This document shows, one piece after another, positions 29,676 through 37,196 of a stretch of DNA of 64,000 nucleotides. The stretch is from Bdellovibrio reynosensis (GTDB lineage Bacteria; Bdellovibrionota; Bdellovibrionia; Bdellovibrionales; Bdellovibrionaceae). The stretch is from the NCBI RefSeq assembly GCF_022814725.1, contig NZ_CP093442.1, positions 2,294,001 to 2,358,000 on the forward strand. Reading direction: 5' to 3'. The number at the start of each line of letters is the position of its first letter. Position 1 is the stretch's first letter. A program made the position numbers and the translations under genes. Under the pieces are notes generated by a model. That model was not told where the DNA came from, did not search any database, and saw nothing but the letters and a program-made list of their open reading frames with translations.

Positions 29676-30320
29676 ATGAGTGCAGACAACGAAGAATTAA
29701 ATGAATTTTTCTTGGAAGCTCGCGAGCTATTAGATTCTGCTGAAGAGAATCTTTTAAACCTCGATGACGGCCAGGAATTCAATGTTCATTATGATGCGAT
29801 TTTCAGAGCACTCCACAATTTAAAAGGTTCAGCTGGTATTTTTGAACAGTTGACCCTTCAAGAACATGTGCATCTTATTGAGACAGCCTTCACACAGCAA
29901 AAGGAAGCAGGCTCACTTTCCCCTGAACTGGTCGATTATTTTCTTAAAGGTTGTGATCACGCCCGCAAAATTATTGATGATCCATCAACGGCATCGTTTG
30001 CTATGGCATGTCCCGATGGCAGCGGAGCGATGTTCTTTCAGCATGACACGGCACCAGCAGCAGTAGAAGAAGTCGCTGCTCCAGAATTAACTTTAGTAGC
30101 GACTGGAGCACCAAAGGTTGAAGCAGTTAAACCTGCTCAAGCAAAAACACCAGTAGCGCAAATCCATTCCGGCGATCCACTAAAAGCCGTGGTCGCATTA
30201 ATGTTTCGCTATTACCCTGAGCTAGACAGCCACTTTGCAAGTCATGGTCGCCATGAGGACCGCGAAGTTCTGCGCTTTGAACTTCAGGCCTTATTAAATT
30301 CTATAAAAAAATCTGCCTAA
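29676..30320 (+). CDS. Stand-alone histidine phosphotransfer (HPt) protein
   Basis: 214 residues from the ATG at 29676, which has AAGGGG eight bases before it; a longer in-frame start at 29640 has no such site. The HPt four-helix domain spans about 5-110, with phospho-acceptor H47 in ALHNLKGSAGIFE. The middle (about 120-170) is Ala/Pro/Val-rich and disordered. The last 45 residues form a separate small helical segment ending in QALLNSIKKSA. It lacks kinase domains, so it would relay phosphoryl groups, perhaps with the receiver of the divergently transcribed hybrid CheA. That partnership is inferred from position only. Confidence 0.8.
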   Translation: MSADNEELNEFFLEARELLDSAEENLLNLDDGQEFNVHYDAIFRALHNLKGSAGIFEQLTLQEHVHLIETAFTQQKEAGSLSPELVDYFLKGCDHARKIIDDPSTASFAMACPDGSGAMFFQHDTAPAAVEEVAAPELTLVATGAPKVEAVKPAQAKTPVAQIHSGDPLKAVVALMFRYYPELDSHFASHGRHEDREVLRFELQALLNSIKKSA

Positions 30321-30326
30321 TTCTTA

Positions 30327-30497
30327 TTACGGAGCTTGGGGTACGTAATCAACTTCGATCGTACCTTGATTCGTGGTGATGACTTCATCCCTCACCTTGC
30401 CTGGTTCTTCGGGATAATTTGAAATGTCGATTTGTACAGAGTCGACAGTGTTTTTTGCTTTCGGATTTTTGCGAGGACCTTGAACAATCACAGTCAT
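30327..30497 (-). CDS. Small protein of unknown function
   Basis: 56 residues from the ATG at 30497, which has an AGGAG Shine-Dalgarno five bases upstream; an upstream in-frame start would place this site inside the gene. The sequence is polar and mixed-charge (TVIVQGPRKNPKAKNTVDSV), with no membrane segment, signal or cysteine. The family is not recognised. It lies downstream of the terminator of the next small gene, so it probably has its own promoter in the short gap or depends on read-through. It converges with hpt, with 6 bases between the genes. Confidence 0.55.
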   Translation of the reverse strand: MTVIVQGPRKNPKAKNTVDSVQIDISNYPEEPGKVRDEVITTNQGTIEVDYVPQAP

Positions 30498-30512
30498 AAA
30501 AACTCCTATAAA

Positions 30513-30547
30513 AAAAGGGTCATCTACTTTCAGCAAATGACCCTTTT
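30513..30547 (-). terminator. Terminator of the small basic protein gene
   Basis: An 11-bp perfect stem (30513-30523 with 30537-30547) with a 13-base loop is followed on the minus strand by a T run. It begins four bases after the stop of the 61-residue gene at 30552. Confidence 0.7.
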
Positions 30548-30551
30548 ATAA

Positions 30552-30737
30552 TTAAACTTTGTGAGGATGGTCAGGATTGTCGTGCGATTTTTCCATCTTA
30601 TCGCCGGCATCATGGATTTTCTGACCAAGCTTGCCAGCACCCATATCAGAAAGTTTGTGCCCTAGTTTTTCTAAGGCATTGCCAACTTTATCTGCAAAAG
30701 AACTTTTTCGTGGTAGTGGTTGATTGGGATTAGCCAT
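30552..30737 (-). CDS. Small hydrophilic protein of unknown function
   Basis: 61 residues from the ATG at 30737, with AAAGGGGG four bases upstream; six extra codons to an upstream start are unlikely. It is rich in Lys, Gly, Asp and His, with a helical amphipathic middle (FADKVGNALEKLGHKLSDMG) and a charged tail rich in His and Asp. No family is recognised. Its composition resembles small stress-associated or DNA-associated proteins, but that is only a resemblance. It has its own terminator. Confidence 0.6.
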   Translation of the reverse strand: MANPNQPLPRKSSFADKVGNALEKLGHKLSDMGAGKLGQKIHDAGDKMEKSHDNPDHPHKV

Positions 30738-30866
30738 AAAACCCCCTTTCACCACTTATTTTCGCACTTGATCAGAGCGCATCAAACAAAGCAGTGCGGT
30801 TTCTTGTGAATCAGCACCTAAAATTTCAGTCACAAGTTAGACCATGATCTAATATTTTAATTTTTT

Positions 30867-31220
30867 TTAATAGCAGTGCCAGGTTTCAAAATCCGTGACT
30901 CGTTCTTCAGTGGCATCAATCTCAATGCGCATTCTGCAGTCGCCAGTATCATCGAAATAACTTAGCTCAACGACACCTTTTATGATTGCATGATTAGGAA
31001 GCTCACCAGCTGCTCCTTCTACGTTCGTGTTATCAGCAACACAAGCCATCAGAGTTTTACGATCTTTAATCGCCGAACAGCTTTGCACTCTTTGACCGTC
31101 ACCATTGGCAATCACTGTCTCAGCACCAAGCATAATGATGTGCTGTTTGGTTAAAGCGGCTGATGCAAAAGAGCCCAGGAATAAAGTCGCTGCACAGGCC
31201 AACGCAGAAATATACTTCAT
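30867..31220 (-). CDS. Small exported protein of unknown function
   Basis: 117 residues with a clear signal peptide (1-21, cleavage after SFASA) and a strong Shine-Dalgarno (GGGGAGGA, spacing about six). The mature protein has four cysteines (in SCSAI, LMACVAD, GDCRMR and WHCY), which suggests two disulfides in the periplasm. The C-terminal part is beta-rich and binds no obvious cofactor. No family is recognised. It is a single gene with its own flanks. The 284-base gap to the next plus-strand gene holds only a weak, unsupported open frame. Confidence 0.65.
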   Translation of the reverse strand: MKYISALACAATLFLGSFASAALTKQHIIMLGAETVIANGDGQRVQSCSAIKDRKTLMACVADNTNVEGAAGELPNHAIIKGVVELSYFDDTGDCRMRIEIDATEERVTDFETWHCY

Positions 31221-31504
31221 GGATTTTCCTCCCCGATGATTTTTTTAATTTTTAATTTCTATCACGAAGAAGAAAGGCTGATGCGCAGATTCAGATTTTC
31301 AGTAAAGATACAAATTTCAAAATTGCCCCTCGGTAATCTGGATTATTCAAAGCGCCATGTAACAAAAAAGAACGTCAATTCGCTAGTAGGCATAAGTCAA
31401 AATCTTCGTCATTCAATTGGAACTAGAAGCTTATAAGCAGGCCCCACCCTTGCAATACTCATCACGTAGAAACCATGAAGAGCATCATGGCTCAAGGGGA
31501 TACA

Positions 31505-32284
31505 GTGTTTAAGAGCTTATTACTTTTATCGATCTCAGTTCTTTGTCTCAATTTCGCACAAGCTCGTGTCCTGTGTTCTGCTACTTCTTGCAAAGCAGAA
31601 GCGATGCCCCTTTTAAATCAGATGGATAAATCGATCACAGCTAAATACAAAAATATGGGCTGCATTCCGACAGCCAGCGCTATGATCATGGAAGAAGTTT
31701 TTTCGACAAAAACAGATATTGAGGCGGGTACCCTTTTAGATCGTATGTATAAAGCCAATCCTTACCAAGAAACCCTATTGCTCGGTCAGGATATGAAAAC
31801 GACGGCAGTGAATGGCACTTACATGAATGATGCTGCTGAGACTTTTAAAAGAATTGCGACTCAATTTAAGCGCGATGCTGCTGCCGTTTACGTGCAAAGT
31901 AAAGATAAAGAAATTACTGCCAATGTTCTTTTTAGTGAAATGAAAAACAAAGCCGTATTACAAATTTCTCGTGGCCTTTATCAGCCTAAATGCACAGTGA
32001 TGGCAAGCGGTCGCAAGACTTGCAGTTTTACTCGCGATGGTGGGCATGGTCTAGCGGTTAAAGAAGCTTCTGCAACTCAAGTGACATTCCATGACCCAGG
32101 TAATTTCGCACCAGTTTCTAAATTGCCGCGTTTGACTGAAGATCCAGTCTTTAAAAATGTAACTTTGGTTATGTCGTACAGACACCCAAACAGTTCAGCA
32201 AGAATCATGTTTCCTGCTAATAAAGTTTATCCAAACAATCCTATTCGCTTAGTAGAAACTTATACTGGTATCAGAATTCGCTAA
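31505..32284 (+). CDS. Exported C39-like (papain-fold) protein, putative
   Basis: 259 residues from a GTG at 31505, which has AAGGGG five bases upstream and leaves an ideal signal peptide (to about NFAQA); longer ATG starts at 31475 and 31487 add a poor N-terminus. The mature protein has a possible cysteine-protease-like arrangement: Cys in MGCIPTASAM near 52, His in GGHGLAVKEA near 181 and Asp in TFHDPGN near 195. This is the Cys-His-Asp order and spacing of C39-type peptidases or peptidase-like proteins. Activity is not proven, and the family call is by motif only. The gene stands alone with no operon partner. Confidence 0.55.
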   Translation: MFKSLLLLSISVLCLNFAQARVLCSATSCKAEAMPLLNQMDKSITAKYKNMGCIPTASAMIMEEVFSTKTDIEAGTLLDRMYKANPYQETLLLGQDMKTTAVNGTYMNDAAETFKRIATQFKRDAAAVYVQSKDKEITANVLFSEMKNKAVLQISRGLYQPKCTVMASGRKTCSFTRDGGHGLAVKEASATQVTFHDPGNFAPVSKLPRLTEDPVFKNVTLVMSYRHPNSSARIMFPANKVYPNNPIRLVETYTGIRIR

Positions 32285-32299
32285 TTCCTAATCAGGATC

Positions 32300-33019
32300 T
32301 TATTTGCCTCTAAGGTCCCGATGAATTTCATCTGCTGACTGCGGGAAGACCGCATACAAAGTAGATACAAGGTTAGAGCGCATATTTCTGTTCTGCTGCT
32401 TTCGCAAAACTTCCTTCACTCCGGACGAACAAGACTTATAATCCTCGCAGTTCTTTAGATAAATCTCAAAAGCCACGACAATTGGAATGAAGCTAGGATC
32501 CGTTGATAAAGCTCTATTTTCCTCTGCCTCACTTGTAGCTTTTTCGGCGTCACCGGTATCAGGCGGTGCAAAAACAATAGTTTCTTTCAAAGCCGCATCG
32601 GCAATTTCTGGATCTTTGACATCTGAAACCATTAAATCTAAAACTTCCACTCGCTCAAAACTACCCGCACCCCTTGCTTGCAGCTCGCGATAATAATCCC
32701 AAAGTACTTCTTTATAATTTGGTAAAGATTTAAGTTCATCGCGCAAGGCCTGAGCCTCATCTGCTTTTTCTGGATTGTTAGTAAGACCGCGGGAAATAGT
32801 AATGAGGCTGATAAGTTTTTTTCTTTCTGAAGCGAATGGATGGGAAGGCGCAACTTCACGAACAGCGGAGGGAACGACTTGATCTTTATAATTCGTTTCT
32901 AAGACCGAGTTTTCCTCTGTAGATATTGAAGCTTGCGAAGATACGACCTCAGACTTAGGACGATTCCAAAAAAAATATCCAACCAGAAATATTACAATAA
33001 TGAAGACACTTATACGCAT
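32300..33019 (-). CDS. Membrane-anchored periplasmic protein of unknown function
   Basis: 239 residues. The N-terminal hydrophobic segment (3-18, ISVFIIVIFLVGYFFW) without a clear cleavage site suggests a signal anchor in the inner membrane. The rest is helical and charged, consistent with short alpha-helical repeats such as HEAT or TPR (for example LRDELKSLPNYKEVLWDYY). Two cysteines lie close together in NCEDYKSCSSG. No family recognised. It converges with the C39-like gene, with 15 bases between stops. It is divergent from the FAD/Rieske gene. Confidence 0.6.
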   Translation of the reverse strand: MRISVFIIVIFLVGYFFWNRPKSEVVSSQASISTEENSVLETNYKDQVVPSAVREVAPSHPFASERKKLISLITISRGLTNNPEKADEAQALRDELKSLPNYKEVLWDYYRELQARGAGSFERVEVLDLMVSDVKDPEIADAALKETIVFAPPDTGDAEKATSEAEENRALSTDPSFIPIVVAFEIYLKNCEDYKSCSSGVKEVLRKQQNRNMRSNLVSTLYAVFPQSADEIHRDLRGK

Positions 33020-33175
33020 AGCTCATTGTACGGATGAATCCTTAAGGCTCAATAAAATTTGAGCAGTAACAGTGTGCCTTTGTTGATATTTACCATCCGT
33101 AGCTTTGCAGCTGTGACTATTCAAAGCGACTTTCGGCATAATGGAACAGAGCGATCATCAACTTTAGGAGAAGCT

Positions 33176-34804
33176 ATGAATTCATCGAACTCAGGCAACA
33201 GCAAGTCCGTGTGGATGACCACACAGAAAACACCTAAATTCTCGAAATTGACCCAAGATCTCAGTGTAGATATCTGCGTGGTTGGCTCTGGAATTGCGGG
33301 TTTAACTTCAGCCTACCTCTTGATGAAAGAAGGTAAAAAGGTCTGTGTGCTTGAGTCGCTGGAATTAGCAAGTGGGCAATCAGCCAGAACGACTGCGCAC
33401 TTTGTAACAGCTTTAGATGATCGTTATTTTGAAATAGAAAAATATCATGGCGAAAAAGGCGCGCGCCTAGCTGCCGAAAGCCACAGAGCTGCGATAGCGA
33501 GAGTCGAAAAAATAGTCCGTGATGAAAATATTGAATGCGAAATGCAACATACAAATGGCTATCTCTTTGCACAAAATGATCCAGATACTGATGTGTTAAA
33601 AAAGGAATTAGATGCTTGCTTGCGCGCAGGTCTTAATGATGTGCAACTGGTCGACAGGTCCCCGATTGAATCCTTTAACACAGGCCCATGCCTTAAGTTT
33701 TCAAATCAAATGCAGCTTCATCCAATGAAATACCTATTGGCGTTAGCTGAAATCATTGTGAAAGGTGGCGGCCTTATTTTCACAAACACCCACGTTAAAG
33801 AAGTTCATGGAGGCGAAGAAGCCTTCGTAAGAACCGAGGACGGTAAACGCATTCTTTGTGATTCTGTTGTTGTCGCTACCAATACTCCAGTGAACGATCT
33901 ATTTGCCATTCACACTAAGCAGGCACCCTATCGCACCTACGTATTAGGAATGAAAGTTCCAAAGGGCTCAGTTCCACATGGACTTTACTGGGATACCCTA
34001 GATCCTTATCACTACATCCGCTTAGAAAAAGGCGAAGAAGCTGCAGAAGAAATTCTGATCGTCGGCGGCGAAGACCACAAAACAGGGCAAGATGATCACC
34101 CTGAAATAAGATTCCTGAATTTAGAATCTTGGACTCGCGAAAGATTCCCGATGGCCACTGATGTGGTCTACAGATGGTCGGGACAAGTCATGGAACCTGT
34201 CGATGGCATGGCTTATCTTGGCCACAACCCGATGGATAAAAACAACGTTTTCATCATCACCGGAGATTCAGGTAACGGCATGACCCACTGTACGATCGGA
34301 GCGATGCTGATTGCCGATCAAATCATGGAAAGAGAAAATCCGTGGGAAGACTTATACAAGCCCAATAGAATTTCTTTGAAAGCCACCCCTGAATTCTTAA
34401 AAGAGAACGGCAACGTGGCAGCTCAGTACGCTGACTGGTTTAAGGCAATGCCGATGCCGCACTTCAATGATCTTGCGCCTGGTGAAGGAACTGTTTTTCG
34501 AGACGGTTTAAGAATGATTGCTGCATACAAAACCGAAGACGGAAAAATGGAATACATGTCTGCAACCTGCACTCACTTAGCCGGAGTTGTTCACTGGAAT
34601 GGTGTAGAAAAGTCTTGGGACTGCCCGTGCCATGGTTCAAGATTTGATGCCCATGGAAATGTCATTGAGGGGCCCGCAATAAGTGATCTTAAAAAATTAG
34701 ATACAAGTCACGAAGAAGTGTTAAATGAAAAGGTTATCTCAAGAAAACAAAAAAGTAATGTCGAACAAAACATACAAAAAGATAAGCCAACAAATTTTCA
34801 CTAA
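33176..34804 (+). CDS. FAD-dependent oxidoreductase with C-terminal Rieske domain
   Basis: 542 residues from the ATG at 33176 (AGGAG five bases upstream); a start 39 codons earlier is not supported. Residues about 20-400 form a DAO-type FAD domain with the dinucleotide-binding motif VVGSGIAGLTSAYLL near 32-46 and a FAD contact VESLELAS-type segment after it. Residues about 430-520 form a Rieske [2Fe-2S] domain with ligand motifs CTH and CPCH in CTHLAG and CPCHGSRFD. The oxidised substrate is unknown; related fusions act on amino or quinone-type substrates. It is cytoplasmic, with no signal peptide. The last 20 residues are a charged tail. Confidence 0.88.
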   Translation: MNSSNSGNSKSVWMTTQKTPKFSKLTQDLSVDICVVGSGIAGLTSAYLLMKEGKKVCVLESLELASGQSARTTAHFVTALDDRYFEIEKYHGEKGARLAAESHRAAIARVEKIVRDENIECEMQHTNGYLFAQNDPDTDVLKKELDACLRAGLNDVQLVDRSPIESFNTGPCLKFSNQMQLHPMKYLLALAEIIVKGGGLIFTNTHVKEVHGGEEAFVRTEDGKRILCDSVVVATNTPVNDLFAIHTKQAPYRTYVLGMKVPKGSVPHGLYWDTLDPYHYIRLEKGEEAAEEILIVGGEDHKTGQDDHPEIRFLNLESWTRERFPMATDVVYRWSGQVMEPVDGMAYLGHNPMDKNNVFIITGDSGNGMTHCTIGAMLIADQIMERENPWEDLYKPNRISLKATPEFLKENGNVAAQYADWFKAMPMPHFNDLAPGEGTVFRDGLRMIAAYKTEDGKMEYMSATCTHLAGVVHWNGVEKSWDCPCHGSRFDAHGNVIEGPAISDLKKLDTSHEEVLNEKVISRKQKSNVEQNIQKDKPTNFH

Positions 34805-34869
34805 CTAAAGGTTGACCAAAGTAGGTTTACTAGGTGTGATTTATGTACTTTATAAAAAGGAGTTTTAGT

Positions 34870-35742
34870 ATGTTGCGTTCAATGGTTATCGCATCTTTGT
34901 TGTTATCTGCAGTTGCGCAAGCTGCTCCAGAAGAAGGTAGTTCCCACGGTCCTACAACTTATCAAAGCGAATTCTTTTTTCAGTCTCCAGCGGGTCACAG
35001 TGATATCACTCCAAAGATTGGATATACTGCTGCAACAACTGAAGAAGAAAATGCTACTGACGAAACCACGAGCTCGGGTTATTCATTAGGCGTAGCTTAT
35101 GAATACGGAATTAATGAAATGTGGGCTGTTGAGTTCGGTATTAATTATGCAACCGCAGAGTACGAAACGGGTGCAGTTAAAACAAAAAACACAGGCATAA
35201 TGAATCCAGAACTATTATTCAAAGGCACATCTGCAATGGGCTGGGGAAGCTTGCACTATGGAGTTCTAGCGGAATTTGCAATCGAAAATGCCAAGGCTGC
35301 ATCCGCATCAGATGATGGAAATCTTTCTACGGGCGGACATGCGCTAATGCCTTACGTGGGTGCTGCAATGGGCGTTGGCACTGGAATTCTTGGTGGTCGT
35401 TTAAGCTACGAATACAAGTTAGACAGAACCCTTGAGGATGCCGCTGGTAATGAAGTGACAATCAAAGATGGTCATGAACTTGGCTTGGCTGTTTTCTACG
35501 AACAAATGATGGCCGACGTATTGTTAGGTGCTGCTATTACGCAATTCTCAGAAGCCGCTATCAATGATGAGGATGGAAATGAACTTGAAGAGTCTGGCTC
35601 TATGACTCGCTTGTCATTGTATTCAAGAATCCCAATGGAAACTTGGTCACTGATTCCACGTTTTGATTATGACTTGTCAAAATCACACCACGACAAATAC
35701 AACGTAATGCTATTCACAGTAGCAGCACGTATCCCGCTATAA
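34870..35742 (+). CDS. Outer-membrane beta-barrel protein
   Basis: 290 residues from the ATG at 34870 with AGGAG seven bases upstream; nine earlier in-frame codons are not supported. Signal peptide 1-19 (cleaved after AVAQA). The mature protein shows amphipathic beta strands with aromatic girdles (GYSLGVAYEYGINEMWAVEFGI) and ends FTVAARIPL, compatible with an outer-membrane barrel of about 12 strands. Loops are acidic and contain DEDGNE-like stretches. The function (porin, sensor or structural) is unknown. A strong terminator follows within 30 bases. Confidence 0.7.
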   Translation: MLRSMVIASLLLSAVAQAAPEEGSSHGPTTYQSEFFFQSPAGHSDITPKIGYTAATTEEENATDETTSSGYSLGVAYEYGINEMWAVEFGINYATAEYETGAVKTKNTGIMNPELLFKGTSAMGWGSLHYGVLAEFAIENAKAASASDDGNLSTGGHALMPYVGAAMGVGTGILGGRLSYEYKLDRTLEDAAGNEVTIKDGHELGLAVFYEQMMADVLLGAAITQFSEAAINDEDGNELEESGSMTRLSLYSRIPMETWSLIPRFDYDLSKSHHDKYNVMLFTVAARIPL

Positions 35743-35766
35743 ATCGAAGAATATAATTAACGATCC

Positions 35767-35803
35767 AAAAGGAGCTGCATGGAAACTGCAGCTCCTTTTT
35801 TTA
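35767..35803 (+). terminator. Terminator of the outer-membrane protein gene
   Basis: A 12-bp perfect stem (35767-35778 with 35788-35799) with a 9-base loop is followed by a T run. It can also act for the convergent gene that ends at 35811 on the other strand. Confidence 0.85.
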
Positions 35804-35810
35804 TTTTTAT

Positions 35811-36326
35811 TTACTCGAAAAATTTATCCTTCACCCTAGGATACAACCCAAAGGAAGCACCAAACACTAAGTGCGCAGCCCAATCCCACATTAGCGGCAC
35901 TTCTTGATTCCAGAAGTCAGCTCCGTGCAAAGTCTTCATAAGAAACGGAATCAGAATAAAGGGTCCTACCATTGATATAACTCCGACTGTCAGTCCTAAA
36001 AATAAGGAAGTGCTGGGTGTATTGACTGAAAATTTCTTAGCTAAAAGGCCAAAGACAAATCCCCAGAGCAGCGCTGGTCCCGCTTGATGAAGAACTAAAC
36101 CCGCTAGCACAGCACCAAAGTGCAACCCCTCTAAGGCTGCTGACCCAACAGCCATAGAACCGATAACCTGCACTGGAAAAAGTGGCCCTTTTCCTAAAAT
36201 AAGAGTGAAGACAGCCATCACGACAACGGCCATTATTAATCCTGCGATTTGCCCTGTGATTATTCCCGATAGAATGCTCTTTGATTCTTCCCTCATTTCA
36301 GCGTGAGTCTTTAAAGTGTTTTCCAT
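35811..36326 (-). CDS. Polytopic inner-membrane protein of unknown function
   Basis: 171 residues with about five hydrophobic helices, beginning near residue 20 (GIITGQIAGLIMAVVVMAVF), then VIGSMAVGSAA, VLAGLVLHQAGPALLWGFVF, LFLGLTVGVISMVGPFILI and the WAAHLVFGASFGLYP end. No catalytic motif is seen. The His in LVLHQAGPALLWG and AHLVFGA could bind metal or haem, but this is uncertain. It is transcribed divergently from the cysteine-rich regulator at 36428, and the shared gap has an operator-like repeat, so the regulator may control this gene. Confidence 0.6.
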   Translation of the reverse strand: MENTLKTHAEMREESKSILSGIITGQIAGLIMAVVVMAVFTLILGKGPLFPVQVIGSMAVGSAALEGLHFGAVLAGLVLHQAGPALLWGFVFGLLAKKFSVNTPSTSLFLGLTVGVISMVGPFILIPFLMKTLHGADFWNQEVPLMWDWAAHLVFGASFGLYPRVKDKFFE

Positions 36327-36383
36327 TTTGAAATTCCTTTTTTATGTTGTTCTTTTCTTCCCCTATTTTCTGCTTTAGAATAA

Positions 36384-36410
36384 AAACAGTAAATCCTGTT
36401 TAAACTGTTT
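36384..36410. promoter_or_regulatory. Operator-like repeats between divergent genes
   Basis: Within the 101-base gap between the membrane-protein gene and the regulator, AAACAG (36384-36389) and CTGTTT (36396-36401) form an inverted repeat with six bases between. A second CTGTTT (36405-36410) follows as a direct repeat. This lies 17 to 43 bases before the regulator start, where an autoregulatory site is expected. The link to the regulator is inferred. Confidence 0.5.
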
Positions 36411-36427
36411 AAATAAAAGGGATGGTT

Positions 36428-37063
36428 ATGAGATCTCTGCATAAAAACCAACAGAGTATTTTACAGTTCTTACTTGCACATCGTACTGGTGCGACACTTG
36501 ATGAATTATCGGCGCACTTAAAAATCACGAATACAGCCACCAAAGAACACGTCCTGAAACTTTTAGATCAAGGCTACTTAACTTTTGAAGATTCCAAAGG
36601 AAGTGTAGGTCGACCACGCAGAAGATATTTGCTTTCAGAAGTAGGACACGACGCTTTTCCAAAACAATATTCGTGGTTATCAAATAGCTTACTAGCTCTA
36701 TTGGTTGAGGACATGGGTTCAGAGGGCACAAGCACCTTAATGAAATCACTGGCTGATAAAGTTGCTGTATCGATGAAAGATAAATTTGCGAATGCATCGT
36801 CCACTGCAGAGTTGTTAGCAAAAATAGCTGAGGCCATGAACGATTTAGGTTATCAAACGGTTTTAAAACAAAGTGATATCAGAAAAGGCGCTGTTTTAGA
36901 GGCGACAAACTGTGTTTATCACTCCGTCGCTAAACAGCATCCAGAGCTTTGCGCCTTTGATATTCAGCTATTAAAAAATGTTTCTAATCTTAACGTCCGA
37001 CTTGAAAAGTGTATTGCAAGAGGAAATGATGTCTGCCGCTTCTGCCTTACAAAAAATAAATAA
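36428..37063 (+). CDS. Winged-helix regulator with C-terminal cysteine cluster (SufR/COG2345-like)
   Basis: 211 residues from the ATG at 36428, with AAGGG six bases before it; the ATG at 36422 abuts the Shine-Dalgarno. The N-terminal 70 residues are a winged helix-turn-helix (LDELSAHLKITNTATKEHVLKLLDQG region, wing VGRPRRRYLL). The C-terminal part carries cysteines in TNCVYH, PELCAF, EKCIARG and DVCRFCL, the pattern used for an iron-sulfur cluster in SufR-type regulators. The cluster would make it a redox or Fe-S status sensor. No suf gene is adjacent; its likely target is itself and the divergent membrane-protein gene. Confidence 0.72.
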   Translation: MRSLHKNQQSILQFLLAHRTGATLDELSAHLKITNTATKEHVLKLLDQGYLTFEDSKGSVGRPRRRYLLSEVGHDAFPKQYSWLSNSLLALLVEDMGSEGTSTLMKSLADKVAVSMKDKFANASSTAELLAKIAEAMNDLGYQTVLKQSDIRKGAVLEATNCVYHSVAKQHPELCAFDIQLLKNVSNLNVRLEKCIARGNDVCRFCLTKNK

Positions 37064-37196
37064 GGCTTAAATAAACAGTGATCGGAGATGTTTTGTATCT
37101 CAATTTGGGAACATTATTGTCCCGAATTTAGAAGAAAACAGGAAAAAGTTTTAACCGCACTCCCCCTTTAGTATCCTAATTACTCTCGGGGGAAAA

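Noticed and set aside
31236-31436. 66-codon plus-strand open frame
   Set aside because: Low-complexity start, no Shine-Dalgarno, no recognisable domain; it lies in a gap that also must hold promoters for both flanking genes.
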